Shown in pieces: positions 26,752 through 36,100 of a DNA stretch of 64,000 nucleotides. Origin of the DNA: Mangrovibacterium lignilyticum (GTDB lineage Bacteria > Bacteroidota > Bacteroidia > Bacteroidales > Prolixibacteraceae); NCBI RefSeq assembly GCF_010882175.1, contig NZ_WKLH01000002.1, positions 992,001 through 1,056,000 on the forward strand, written 5' to 3'. The notes under the pieces were generated by a model. That model searched no databases, had not been told where the DNA came from, and saw nothing but the letters and a program-made list of their open reading frames with translations. Made by a program: the position numbers and the translations under genes. Within the stretch, counting starts at the first letter, position 1. Each line of letters starts with the position of its first letter.

Positions 26752-26790
26752 AAAAAAACGCTGGCCTCCCATTTAAATATGGAGCCTGCG
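26752..26790 (-). terminator. Terminator of the PI-PLC-like gene
   Basis: Imperfect stem (CGC.GGC..CCAT arms at 26759-26772 and 26779-26790) followed on the minus strand by seven T. Between it and leader peptide A (26528-26751) I see nothing coding. Confidence 0.5.
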
Positions 26791-26844
26791 TCGTTTATCG
26801 AACAAATTCTATGAAAAAAACGGGAAGAAAAAAGTGCTGTTAAA

Positions 26845-27914
26845 TTATTGGAATAACGGATTTATCCGCATATAAGTACTATCAGCAAAAGCGATATGAT
26901 AGGGTGAATCGAAAAACGTACTGCGCTGGTAATAGTCAGTTGTTATGATTTGCGCACCCGAAGCAGCTGCTTTTTCAAAGCGGCGATAATCGTTCGCACG
27001 AGCCTCCACAGTATTGGCATCTGCCCGTGTACGGATCAAATAGCCTTGTTTCACAAGCTCCGGAATTTTCGGATTTTCCGGTTCATTCAAAATCAACGCA
27101 GCCGATTCCGCCGTACCGGCTTCGGCATTTACAAACAACACCCGTCCTTTCAACGAAGGGTGTCCCTCCAGGTAAAGATCGCGCTTGAAGCCGGCATCGT
27201 CAAGAATAAACAGGAAACGTCCTTCAGCCTCTTTCAACCTTGGCCAATTATCATTCACTACAGCTTCATTCAAGGTTGAAAATCGCCTCGAACCATATCG
27301 GGCGTAATGAGTTTGTCTTCCCCCAACCCGGCCAAAAGAGCGCTATCCAGCAAATCGAAAGTTCCTGTTGTCAGAGGCTCCATGCTTGTCAAGCCATCTT
27401 CATCTTTGAGTTGATCAGCCTTCCCCTTTGCTTCCAGCGTAATATAGACCGGAGAATGATGAGGATGTGCATCCGACCATTGTCTCAGTTGTTGCAAGGC
27501 TATTTTTAGTGTCGGGCACGAACTTCGAAAGTCAACATCAATCATATGAAACACCTTGAAGCCCGGTTCCGGCATCAGACTATCGGGATCATATGGCTGA
27601 ACCGCCGGAACCAAATCCAAACCTTTCTGGTGAGCATAGCGCCCGCCTTCACTGTCGCCATACACATCAATTTCGAGATTGCGCAAACCAAGGCATAACT
27701 GATCGGACAACGGAATGTGCGCATATTGCAAGCCGGTAGCTCTTGGATCGCGTGCAATCATCGAGTCCATCAATGCCGGCTCAATAGCCCGTTTGTAACT
27801 ATTATGCGATCCAATTACCTGGTACTGGTTAATCGGCAGATTATCAGTTGAAGGGTTGTGAGAACAGGCTGCGCACAAAACAGCGGCACAAGCCAAAAGC
27901 ATTGAACATTTCAT
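26845..27914 (-). pseudogene. Ca2+-dependent PI-PLC-like lipoprotein, interrupted by a -1 nt frameshift
   Basis: Two overlapping frames together make one PI-PLC-C1-like protein of about 356 residues. Frame 1 (27914 to 27270) has lipoprotein signal MKCSMLLACAAVLCAAC, then INQYQVIGSHNSYKRAIEP (catalytic His-type motif), LRNLEIDVYGD and VYITLEAKGK, and ends ...MVRGDFQP-stop. Frame 2 (from 27273) continues NEAVVNDNWPRLKEAEGRFLFILDD, ARANDYRRFEKAAASGAQIITTDYY to FADSTYMRINPLF. Adding one T to the TTTT run (27279-27282) would give ...RGDFSTLNEAVV and restore one frame. It may be a genuine pseudogene, a sequencing error in a homopolymer, or less likely recoding. Family members cleave phosphoinositides; the role in bacteria is uncertain. 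Confidence 0.8.
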
Positions 27915-28182
27915 TTCTGAGATTTAGAATTATCGAGCCGCAATGTATCTTGAATAAATTTGAAATAGGTTACACTATGAATACAAATGTATTGAACTTT
28001 GCTCCCCCTCATGACAGGGCAAGTCCCATTTCAATCTGTTCAAACTGAAAAGAAAAAAACATAGATACAGGGATCAATTGCAGACCTCAAATTGTTGCCA
28101 GTCCATTTATTCCGGGAGATAAAAAGTTCCAATCGACAATTTATTTTCTCCCAACCAAGAGATCCAAACCTCGATCAGTGCA

Positions 28183-28986
28183 TTAAAATCCGACAGGTTC
28201 TGTTTTAAAAGAAGGATCTTTTTTCACCACAAGTCTATTCCAGAAAAGCGCAGCCAAAATGGTTACCAGGAGTACGATCAGTTCGACTGGAAAAACAGGC
28301 TTTGTGATATTCACCGGTGCGTTGATCAACGCATGGGAACCAATTAAAAACAACAGGTTTTCCGTGCGAATGAAAACGATAGTCAAAATAATGCCGACAA
28401 CAAATAATTTCAATAATTCAGCAACCAAATTATCGACCTGGTGAATCATCAACCGGCTCGGGATATGAATCAATGCAAAGAACAATTGAGACAACAATAC
28501 GGCCGAAAAGATTGCTGTTCGGTTCTTCACTTTCACTTTTAAAATCAAATACAACTGCACAAAAAACACCCCTCTGTAAATCAATTCTTCAAACGCTGCA
28601 TTCCCGAAAAATTGCCCTGTAAATTTCCCAATCGTTACACTAAAATCCTCCGTTAAGGCCAGATCTCCTTTCAGAAAGAACGAGAGTCCAATGGAAATGA
28701 GCTGCGACAAAACCCAGAGAATAGAAACAAACAGAATAGCCGGAATCACCTTCTCTTTAGAAACCAAAACCGCTTCCAAATCTAACTTTCCGAAAAGAAA
28801 AATGATTGCTGCAAAAGCAACAATGCTGATCGCGTTGGCCACCAAGGTCGGTTGAATTAAATAATTTGTTGCGATACTAAGGGGCTCAAACATGCCCGCT
28901 TTCAACAGATAATTCATCAAAACAGCATTAAAAGGAAGAACGACGGCGATTAATACGAGCAGCCAAGGATTTAGTTTTTTGATCAT
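28183..28986 (-). CDS. CPBP-family intramembrane metalloprotease (CAAX-like)
   Basis: 267 residues, about eight membrane segments. The Abi/CPBP signature is intact: FEELIYRGVFF (EExxxR motif), then FALIHIPSR and IGSHALINA supplying the histidines. Members are glutamate/histidine-type intramembrane proteases related to Rce1. In bacteria they serve as immunity or maturation factors, or have no assigned role; no bacteriocin gene is nearby. Monocistronic. Confidence 0.85.
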   Translation of the reverse strand: MIKKLNPWLLVLIAVVLPFNAVLMNYLLKAGMFEPLSIATNYLIQPTLVANAISIVAFAAIIFLFGKLDLEAVLVSKEKVIPAILFVSILWVLSQLISIGLSFFLKGDLALTEDFSVTIGKFTGQFFGNAAFEELIYRGVFFVQLYLILKVKVKNRTAIFSAVLLSQLFFALIHIPSRLMIHQVDNLVAELLKLFVVGIILTIVFIRTENLLFLIGSHALINAPVNITKPVFPVELIVLLVTILAALFWNRLVVKKDPSFKTEPVGF

Positions 28987-29233
28987 CCCAATTGGTTAAT
29001 TAGTTCGATTACTTTGATTTACCCGATTCACTTACTAACCATCAAAACCATCCCTACAGAACTGGTGACAGCGGGTAATACAAAGTTGACATTTTATAAC
29101 TACCGGCATTCATATTGTAAAACAAAAAATGAGTTCTTAACATCCTTTTAATAGTGCTCAAAATCAACAGACGGTATTGCAAAGTGTGCTACAAGCTGTT
29201 TGAAAAGGCTGCAGATAGCTCTCAAAGATTCCG

Positions 29234-30169
29234 TTAACAATACAACCTCCCCTGCCATGTATTTCGTTCAGCCAGCCGTTTTTCGAGTTTGGCAACAAAC
29301 TCGAAGTTTTTCACCCCCCATTTCGGTGCAATCAACAAATCTTTAGGAGCCTGGCTTACAAATCGTTCAAGAATGATTTGCGGATTCAACAACTCCAGGT
29401 AATCAACCACTAATTCGATATAATCTTCAACACTAAACAACTCAAAGTCTTCCGGCTTTTCTGCGTATTCAACAGCCATCCGCGTGCCTTTATGAATTTG
29501 AAGCTGATGCAATTTCAGATTTTCAACCGGCAGCTTTGAGATTTCACGGGCTTGATTGAGAAAGTCTCCGCGATTTTCGCCGGGTAAACCTAAAATCAGG
29601 TGAGCACAGTTATGGATTCCTCTTCGAGCAGTTTCTTGAATTGCCCACTGTGCTTCTGCAAAATCATGTCCCCGATTAATCCGCTTAAGCGTGTCATCCT
29701 TGACGGATTCCACTCCAAACTCAACCATCAGGTAATGCTTACTTGCTAATTCTTCCAAATAATCCAGGACCTCATCTGTCAAACAATCCGGCCGGGTTCC
29801 GATTACCAACCCAATTACTTTCGGATTCAACAGCGCCTCATCATAACGCTCTTTCAGTACCGAAACATCGGCATATGTATTCGAATAAGCCTGGAAATAA
29901 GCGAGGAACTGCATGGATTTATGCTTCCGAGCAAAAAAGTCAATTCCATGTTTTAATTGATCTGTAATACTTTTTTCGAGTCTGCAGTAATCCGGTTTGA
30001 AGGTTTTGTTGTTACAATAGGAACAGCCGTTCAAAGCTTTATTGCCATCACGGTTCGGACAGGTAAAACCGGCATCAACCGAAACCTTCTGGACCCGCTC
30101 TTTAAATTTCGATTTAAAATAGCTTGGGAAGTCGTTATATCGCCGATCGTGATTCCAGGAAAATTGCAT
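29234..30169 (-). CDS. TIGR01212-family radical SAM protein (YhcC-like)
   Basis: 311 residues. The cysteine motif is C37-P-N-R-D-G...C49-S-Y-C52, the long-spaced CxxxxxxxxxxxCxxC arrangement of this family rather than CxxxCxxC. VDAGFTCPNRDG, LIIGTRPDCL-like VIGTRPDCLTDEVLDYL and FGVESVKDDTLKRINRGHDF support it. It is a [4Fe-4S]/SAM enzyme whose reaction is unknown to me. It has its own promoter. Confidence 0.88.
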   Translation of the reverse strand: MQFSWNHDRRYNDFPSYFKSKFKERVQKVSVDAGFTCPNRDGNKALNGCSYCNNKTFKPDYCRLEKSITDQLKHGIDFFARKHKSMQFLAYFQAYSNTYADVSVLKERYDEALLNPKVIGLVIGTRPDCLTDEVLDYLEELASKHYLMVEFGVESVKDDTLKRINRGHDFAEAQWAIQETARRGIHNCAHLILGLPGENRGDFLNQAREISKLPVENLKLHQLQIHKGTRMAVEYAEKPEDFELFSVEDYIELVVDYLELLNPQIILERFVSQAPKDLLIAPKWGVKNFEFVAKLEKRLAERNTWQGRLYC

Positions 30170-30196
30170 GTTTAATTCTTAGTGTGTTTTATCGTG

Positions 30197-30204
30197 CAAA
30201 AATA
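30197..30204 (-). promoter_or_regulatory. -7 element for the radical SAM gene
   Basis: Reverse-strand TATTTTTG, an exact TAnnTTTG match, 28 bp upstream of the ATG. Confidence 0.5.
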
Positions 30205-30392
30205 GCAATAAAGTTCAGGACAGAACAGGAATTGACGCATCATAAAAAAAGAACCGATGCGTAGTATTTCAATACTATTCCGAAAACGGTTTATCAACAA
30301 ATGTTGAAAACTTTCAGGTGGCTCGGGTCCTGCAGCACCTGATTTGTAGCTTCTATTTGATTAACTTTATACTAACTCAAAAACAAAAAACT

Positions 30393-31928
30393 ATGTTTAC
30401 TGAGAATGACAGCGCAAAAATTCAGGAGAGAGGCAGTAATCCACTAACAGTCAAGAAACAGATTGAGAACTTCATCACGGGTTTTCCATTTCTTCAAGTT
30501 ATTAAACCGGCTACCGTAGGCGACGGTATCATTCAGCTGAATGAGCATGACACTGCCGAGAGTATCCGCAATTTCGATGAAAAAACAGCAGAAGGCACCT
30601 CTTTGCTCAAGTTTGTACCTGCATCGGGAGCTGCCAGTCGAATGTTTAAATCGCTCTACGAAGCCATGGAAAAACTGACAAATGGCGCACCGGAATCTGA
30701 AGTAAAAAGCAACAAAGACATTCAATACTTTTTCGATAATCTGAAGAAGTTTGCTTTTTATGCCGATCTGGAAAAAGTAGCCGGTAAGCCTCCCGAAGAG
30801 CTCACTGCTCTGGACGTCTTAAGCTTAGTTTTAACTGAAAAAGGACTGGATTACGGTAACCTGCCAAAAGGTTTACTTAAATTTCACAATTACCCGGATG
30901 ACAACCGGACTTCATTCGAAGAACATTGTGTTGAAGGAGCCTTGTATGCTAAGAAAAGCGACGGCAACATTGCTATTCATTTCACGGTATCACCGGATCA
31001 TCAACCTAAATTTGAAGCACACCTGTCCGAAATACAGGCGAAATACGAGAAAGAATTTGACGCCAACTATAGTATTACGTTCAGCCAACAAAAACCATCA
31101 ACCGACACGATTGCGGTGACACCTGAAAACGAGCCTTTCCGAAACGTAGACGGCAGCCTGCTGTTTCGTCCCGGTGGTCACGGTGCATTGTTGGCAAACC
31201 TGAATGATTTAGATGCCGATGTAGTATTTATTAAAAATATCGACAATGTCGTTCCCGACTATATGAAGCCGGAAACTGTAACATATAAAAAAGCATTGGG
31301 TGGTTTATTGCTGAATCTGCAAAAGAAAATATTCAGCTACCAGGAAATTTTTGACACACGTCATTATTATGCGCTGGACAGCAAGTTTCTTTCCGAGGCA
31401 GCCTACTTCCTGGAAAATGTCCTAAACGTTAAACCACCTTCTCCCCAATATTATACTGAAAAAGAAGAAATTTACCACTACCTGAAAAACAAATTTAACC
31501 GCCCGATCCGGATCTGTGGTATGGTCCGTAATGAGGGAGAACCAGGCGGAGGGCCGTTCTGGGCAAAAAACAGCGATGATTCGGTTTCGCTACAGGTGGT
31601 GGAAAGCTCACAAATAGACTTATCGGACCCGCAACAAAAGGAGCTGGTCGACGGTGCGACCCACTTCAACCCGGTTGATTTGGTGTGTGCCTTCAAAAAC
31701 TACAAAGGAGAAAAATTTGATCTGTCCAATTTCGTAGACCCGGCAACCGGTTTTATATCTAAGAAATCACAAAATGGAAAAGATTTAAAAGCTCAGGAAC
31801 TGCCCGGTCTGTGGAACGGAGCCATGGCTGATTGGAACACGCTTTTTGTGGAAGTTCCGATCCAAACCTTCAATCCGGTTAAGACTGTTAACGACCTTTT
31901 AAGAAAAGAGCACCAACCGGAGGGATAG
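30393..31928 (+). CDS. DUF4301 family protein
   Basis: 511 residues beginning MFTENDSAKIQERG, the usual DUF4301 start; the frame is open 25 codons upstream, but a near-consensus -7 box (TAACTTTA, 30362-30369) lies there. Conserved blocks include FVPASGAASRMFKSLYEA, FHNYPDDNRTSFEEH, LLFRPGGHGALLANLNDL, VFIKNIDNVVPDYMK and RNEGEPGGGPFWAK. The PASGAASRMF and RPGGHGALL.N segments with IKNIDNV resemble nucleotide-sugar pyrophosphorylase loops, so a nucleotidyltransferase-like fold is plausible. No reaction is established that I know of. Confidence 0.85.
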   Translation: MFTENDSAKIQERGSNPLTVKKQIENFITGFPFLQVIKPATVGDGIIQLNEHDTAESIRNFDEKTAEGTSLLKFVPASGAASRMFKSLYEAMEKLTNGAPESEVKSNKDIQYFFDNLKKFAFYADLEKVAGKPPEELTALDVLSLVLTEKGLDYGNLPKGLLKFHNYPDDNRTSFEEHCVEGALYAKKSDGNIAIHFTVSPDHQPKFEAHLSEIQAKYEKEFDANYSITFSQQKPSTDTIAVTPENEPFRNVDGSLLFRPGGHGALLANLNDLDADVVFIKNIDNVVPDYMKPETVTYKKALGGLLLNLQKKIFSYQEIFDTRHYYALDSKFLSEAAYFLENVLNVKPPSPQYYTEKEEIYHYLKNKFNRPIRICGMVRNEGEPGGGPFWAKNSDDSVSLQVVESSQIDLSDPQQKELVDGATHFNPVDLVCAFKNYKGEKFDLSNFVDPATGFISKKSQNGKDLKAQELPGLWNGAMADWNTLFVEVPIQTFNPVKTVNDLLRKEHQPEG

Positions 31929-31946
31929 GAATTCAAAAGTATTTGT

Positions 31947-31954
31947 AAATTTGC
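31947..31954 (+). promoter_or_regulatory. -7 element for the TPR/comA pair
   Basis: TAAATTTG, an exact TAnnTTTG match, only 18 bp before the ATG at 31973. Confidence 0.6.
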
Positions 31955-31972
31955 ACCTGCAATTTTCTTTAT

Positions 31973-33391
31973 ATGGATGAGGACGCAAGGGATTATTTAG
32001 AGAACGAAGATATCGATGAAGTTGTACACCGATTCAAAAAGATGATCAAGGATAAGCGTTTCGAATACTTCGATGTATTTGAATACGAGGGAATTATTGA
32101 CTACTTTTTGGATGACGGTAAGATTAAGAAAGCAACGACAGCAGTTGAAAGCGGTCTTAAAATTCACCCTTCATCGATCGCTTTAAAAACTAAAAAAGCT
32201 CAAATTTTATTAGTCGACGGAAAAGCTGAGGAAAGTCTTGAACTGACCAATTTTATAGAATCAGTGGAAAACACCAACCCTGATATCTATTTGGTGAAAG
32301 GTTCAGCTTTAATCTTGCTTGGAATGGTTGATGAAGCTATTGCCGCTTATGAATTAGCTGTGGAAACAAACTACGACGACAATGATGATCTGATGTACAA
32401 CATTGGAGTAACATTGGGTCAGGCGGGCGAAGTTGACAAGGCTATTTCATTCCTGGAAAGAGCGTTCGAAAACAATCCGGACAACGAACTGGTATTGTAC
32501 GAACTGGGCTATTACTATGATCGCGTTCAGGATTTTAAAAAGAGTATTGAATTCTACAACAAATACCTGGATATCGATCCGTTCAATGCATCGGTTTGGT
32601 ACAACTTAGGGATTACCCACAACCGAATCGGAGAACATGACGAAGCAGTCAATGCTTACGATTTTTCGATCGCATTGCATGAAGACTTTGAGCAAGCATA
32701 TTTCAATAAAGCCAATGCTCTTTCGAACGGAAACCGCTATAAAGAGGCGATTGAATGTTACGAAGAGTATATGGAACGTGACAAAGAGAATGATGATGCA
32801 CACTGTTATTTAGGTGAGTGTTATTTGAATTTGGAGCAATACGGTGACGCGCTTGTCAATTACCGGAAAGCAATTCGACTAAATAAAAACAATTCGAACG
32901 CCTGGTATGGTTCCGGATTGATTATGTGGATGGAGGGAAAACTATCTGAAGCATTGGTATTTTTGAAAAAAGCGCTGAAACTGGATGATGAAAATCCGGA
33001 TTTTTGGTTGATGTACGGTAAAATCAATCACGAATTGGATGAATTTGATCAAGCAGAATCTGCCTTTAAAAAAGCAACTGTTTTAGACCCTGACAATACC
33101 GATGGCTGGATCTCATTTGCCGAGTTGGAGTATGATCGCGGAAAGCTAAGCGGCTCGATTGAAATTTTGAAAAAGGCATCTAAAATTATTGCGGACGACC
33201 CGGCTATCAATTATCGGCTAACAGCTTATTTGCTGGAAAATGATGACGAACTGTCAGCGACCGGTTATTTTGAAAAAGCGCTGGAGGTCGATTTTAACAG
33301 TTACCGGGTTTTGTTTGATTATTATCCTGAAGCCCTTCAAAATGAATCCATAAAAAGATTGATTAAAAAACACGAATCAACCAAATTATAG
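31973..33391 (+). CDS. Cytoplasmic tetratricopeptide-repeat protein
   Basis: 472 residues, acidic, no signal peptide or membrane segment. About eleven TPR units cover residues ~40-440 (IYLVKGSALILLGMVDEAIAAYELAVE, VWYNLGITHNRIGEHDEAVNAYDFSIAL, AWYGSGLIMWMEGKLSEALVFLKKALKLD and others). It is followed after 3 bp by the ComA homologue, so the two are cotranscribed. An adaptor role is likely; the partner is unknown. Confidence 0.85.
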   Translation: MDEDARDYLENEDIDEVVHRFKKMIKDKRFEYFDVFEYEGIIDYFLDDGKIKKATTAVESGLKIHPSSIALKTKKAQILLVDGKAEESLELTNFIESVENTNPDIYLVKGSALILLGMVDEAIAAYELAVETNYDDNDDLMYNIGVTLGQAGEVDKAISFLERAFENNPDNELVLYELGYYYDRVQDFKKSIEFYNKYLDIDPFNASVWYNLGITHNRIGEHDEAVNAYDFSIALHEDFEQAYFNKANALSNGNRYKEAIECYEEYMERDKENDDAHCYLGECYLNLEQYGDALVNYRKAIRLNKNNSNAWYGSGLIMWMEGKLSEALVFLKKALKLDDENPDFWLMYGKINHELDEFDQAESAFKKATVLDPDNTDGWISFAELEYDRGKLSGSIEILKKASKIIADDPAINYRLTAYLLENDDELSATGYFEKALEVDFNSYRVLFDYYPEALQNESIKRLIKKHESTKL

Positions 33392-33394
33392 AAA

Positions 33395-34153
33395 ATGAAT
33401 TTTAATTTGCCGTTTGTCCCTGAAAGACCTGCGCAGCCCAGACAGTCGGGTGTGACAATGATGATGGACAAAGGATTATCTCTACGCGAAGCGGAAAACT
33501 TCTGTGAGGTTTCTGCTGAATACACAGACATTGTAAAATTGGGATTTGGAACAGGATTACTGACTCCAAAGGTCAAAGAAAAAATAAAAATCTATCAGCA
33601 AGCGGGCTTACGCCCCTATTTTGGAGGAACTTTATTCGAGGCTTTTATTGCCCGCGACATGTTCGACGAATACCGTAAATTCATTGCTGATGCCGGTGTT
33701 GCACATGCTGAAGTATCCGACGGAGTTTTACCAATCGAACACGGTAAAAAATGCGAATACATTAGCGAGCTGGCCAAAGACTTTGTGGTTTTATCGGAAG
33801 TTGGAACAAAACTAAAAGGCAAAGAAATAACCAACGACCAATGGGTTAGCTGGATGCTTTCAGAACTGGACGCGGGAGCATGGAAAGTAATCGCAGAAGC
33901 TCGTGAAGCCGGCAATATGGGCATCTATAACGATGACGGGTCCGCCAACTCTGAATTGGTATTGGAGATCCGTAATCACGTCGATCCGGATAAAATTTTA
34001 TGGGAAGCCCCCTTGAAAAATCAACAGGTTTGGTTTATCAAGCTTCTCGGCCCCAATGTCAACCTTGGCAATATCGCCGAAAATGAAGTAATCCCTCTGG
34101 AAACCCTGAGACGTGGGTTGAGAGGTGACACACTCCTTAGTTTTCTTCCTTAG
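33395..34153 (+). CDS. Phosphosulfolactate synthase-like protein (ComA family)
   Basis: 252-residue TIM barrel of the ComA family, which in archaea adds sulfite to phosphoenolpyruvate as the first step of coenzyme M synthesis. Family blocks: GVTMMMDKGLSLREAENF, DIVKLGFGTGLLT, GLRPYFGGTLFE, HAEVSDGVLPIEHGKK, VLSEVGTKLKG, IYNDDGSAN and LLGPNVNLGNI. Coenzyme M synthesis is not expected here. In Bacteroidota a sulfonate route such as sulfonolipid (capnine) synthesis, or another phosphoenolpyruvate-dependent step, are possibilities; no ComB or ComC is adjacent. It overlaps no gene and ends in a clear terminator. Confidence 0.85.
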   Translation: MNFNLPFVPERPAQPRQSGVTMMMDKGLSLREAENFCEVSAEYTDIVKLGFGTGLLTPKVKEKIKIYQQAGLRPYFGGTLFEAFIARDMFDEYRKFIADAGVAHAEVSDGVLPIEHGKKCEYISELAKDFVVLSEVGTKLKGKEITNDQWVSWMLSELDAGAWKVIAEAREAGNMGIYNDDGSANSELVLEIRNHVDPDKILWEAPLKNQQVWFIKLLGPNVNLGNIAENEVIPLETLRRGLRGDTLLSFLP

Positions 34154-34174
34154 TAATTTCAACAACAAAAATAG

Positions 34175-34199
34175 ATCCCCGTTCACCGGGGATTTTTTT
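34175..34199 (+). terminator. Terminator of the TPR/comA unit
   Basis: ATCCCCG (34175-34181) pairs with CGGGGAT (34187-34193), followed by a T run. Confidence 0.8.
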
Positions 34200-34389
34200 C
34201 ACCTTTAATTCGGTGGGAAAAAGCATTCTGTCCAAAAAAAACCGAATTCAGGGGAACATATCTTTCTCTGTATTGTTTATTGCTCTGTCAGTTGTGAAAT
34301 AGGGTCATTCAGGATTATTATCTGAACCTTAATTGACATCTATCAATATTTTACAGCTACGTCAGTACCATAACTTTAACAGGGATTAT

Positions 34390-34397
34390 TAACTTTG
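34390..34397 (+). promoter_or_regulatory. -7 element for the heme operon
   Basis: TAACTTTG, an exact TAnnTTTG match, 20 bp before the first gene. Between the preceding terminator and this box (34200-34389) I see nothing coding. Confidence 0.6.
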
Positions 34398-34417
34398 CTT
34401 CAACTAAAAAGAAAGAG

Positions 34418-34795
34418 ATGTTTTTTGTAGGACTAGCCGGATCGATGATACCTTACATCCTTTTGATGGGCGTAATGCTTGTTTTTACTTTAGGTGCAAA
34501 CACCGAAGTATTAAAGAAGCTGTCAGCGTCCAAAGAGCCGGTAAAAACGATTGTCCTCGAAACAGCAACATCAACGTCTACCGACAATACATCAATCAGT
34601 TTTCATTATTCTGAATACAAGTTCCCGGATAAATTAGCCGAGGAATTAAATTCAGAGGCGTCGATTGCTGATCAAATTGAATTGCCGGATAAGATTGAAA
34701 TCAGAGGCAACGAATTATATCCGCCTTTACGACCGCATTATCATTCCAATTACTGTACCAGGTACTTCGGGTTATCTCCTCCTGATTTGGCATAA
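34418..34795 (+). CDS. Small single-pass membrane protein heading the heme operon
   Basis: 125 residues. One N-terminal transmembrane segment (about 5-27, GLAGSMIPYILLMGVMLVFTLG), then a Thr/Ser-rich linker (ETATSTSTDNTS) and an acidic region, ending with a His/Tyr/Cys-rich tail (RPHYHSNYCTRYFGLSPP). I do not recognise a family. It starts 20 bp after a perfect -7 box and 48 bp before hemA, so it is probably the first cistron of the heme operon. The His/Tyr/Cys cluster could in principle bind heme or metal; that is speculation. Confidence 0.6.
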   Translation: MFFVGLAGSMIPYILLMGVMLVFTLGANTEVLKKLSASKEPVKTIVLETATSTSTDNTSISFHYSEYKFPDKLAEELNSEASIADQIELPDKIEIRGNELYPPLRPHYHSNYCTRYFGLSPPDLA

Positions 34796-34843
34796 TGACC
34801 ACCAGCTAGTAAAACAACCTGAAGTTTAATTATTATCTCCATT

Positions 34844-36100
34844 ATGATTGGAATTATTGGATTAAGCCACAAATCGGCACCTGTACATATTCGCGAAAAG
34901 TTTGCATTCGATAAAACTGAAAGCGCCAGGTTAGCGAAGCTAATTTGCCAGAATAAGTATATCCGGGAAATCGTTATTTTGTCAACCTGTAACCGAACAG
35001 AAATTTATTTCAAAGCAGATGAATGCTGCTCTTCCGGTGCCTTCAATATTATTATCAGCTACCTGCATAGACAAGCTGAGGTTGGTGACGAGATGAACAA
35101 GCATTTCTATCGTTTGGCAGCTGATAAAGCAATAACCCACCTGTTCCGGGTAATTTCAAGCCTTGAGTCGATGGTTTTGGGCGAATATCAAATTGTTTCC
35201 CAAATCAAAGAAGCATTCAAAAATGCCGAAGAAAACGGAACTGTTGGTAAAGTATTGACACGCTTATTCCACAAAGCACTCGAAACAGGAAAACTTGTTC
35301 GCTCGAATACGCAAATGAGTACAGGCGCCTTTTCAGTTAGCTATGCCGCTGTTGAGAAATGTAACGATCAGTTCAGAAACCTGAAGGATAAAAACATCCT
35401 ATTGATAGGAGCTGGAGAAACCGGTGAGCTGGTCATTAAAAACCTGTTCAAAAAAGGCTGTAAAAATATTACTGTTACCAACCGCACCGCTGCCAAAGCT
35501 GAAGAGCTGGCCAGACGATATAGCGGGCAAGCACTCCCCTATTCGCAAATGATGGCGGGTGTCCATGACGCTGAAATTATTGTGAGTTCGATTGCAACAA
35601 AAGAACCAATCTTCAATGCAACAACAATAAAACCACACCTGAACGGTCATCCGAAAGTTATGATGATTGATTTGGGAGTTCCGCGGAATATTCACCCGGA
35701 TGTGACCGAATTATCGGGAATTTCGCTGATCAATGTGGATGACCTGGAGGAAGTGGTAGCAGGCAATCAGGAGAAAAAACAAGCATTAGTATCGGTAGCC
35801 GAAGATATTATTTCGGAGAAAGTTACCGAGTTCTCCGACTGGTTAAACAGTCGTAATTTATCTCCTGCCATTCAGCAGATTATTTCTTCCATCAGCACTG
35901 TTAACTCGAACGAATTGGAGGTTTTCAAAAAATTTCATTCGGAAGAAGATATCCAGCACATGGAGAAATACGGTAAACACATTACAGAGAAACTAATCAA
36001 TTCAATGATTAAAAATCTGAAAACAATCAGTGACAACGGACGTCAAACCGAATTTATTAAAGTTGTCAACGATCTCTTTTCCCAAACCAATGAGCAATAA
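34844..36100 (+). CDS. hemA: Glutamyl-tRNA reductase
   Basis: 418 residues. It reduces glutamyl-tRNA(Glu) to glutamate-1-semialdehyde with NADPH, the first committed step of C5 heme synthesis. Visible: nucleophile C49 in LSTCNRTEIYF, HLFRVISSLESMVLGEYQIVSQIKEAF, RSNTQMSTGAFSVSYAAVE, Rossmann motif ILLIGAGETGELV, and the C-terminal helical dimerisation domain. The stop overlaps the hemC start by 11 bp, indicating translational coupling. Confidence 0.96.
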   Translation: MIGIIGLSHKSAPVHIREKFAFDKTESARLAKLICQNKYIREIVILSTCNRTEIYFKADECCSSGAFNIIISYLHRQAEVGDEMNKHFYRLAADKAITHLFRVISSLESMVLGEYQIVSQIKEAFKNAEENGTVGKVLTRLFHKALETGKLVRSNTQMSTGAFSVSYAAVEKCNDQFRNLKDKNILLIGAGETGELVIKNLFKKGCKNITVTNRTAAKAEELARRYSGQALPYSQMMAGVHDAEIIVSSIATKEPIFNATTIKPHLNGHPKVMMIDLGVPRNIHPDVTELSGISLINVDDLEEVVAGNQEKKQALVSVAEDIISEKVTEFSDWLNSRNLSPAIQQIISSISTVNSNELEVFKKFHSEEDIQHMEKYGKHITEKLINSMIKNLKTISDNGRQTEFIKVVNDLFSQTNEQ

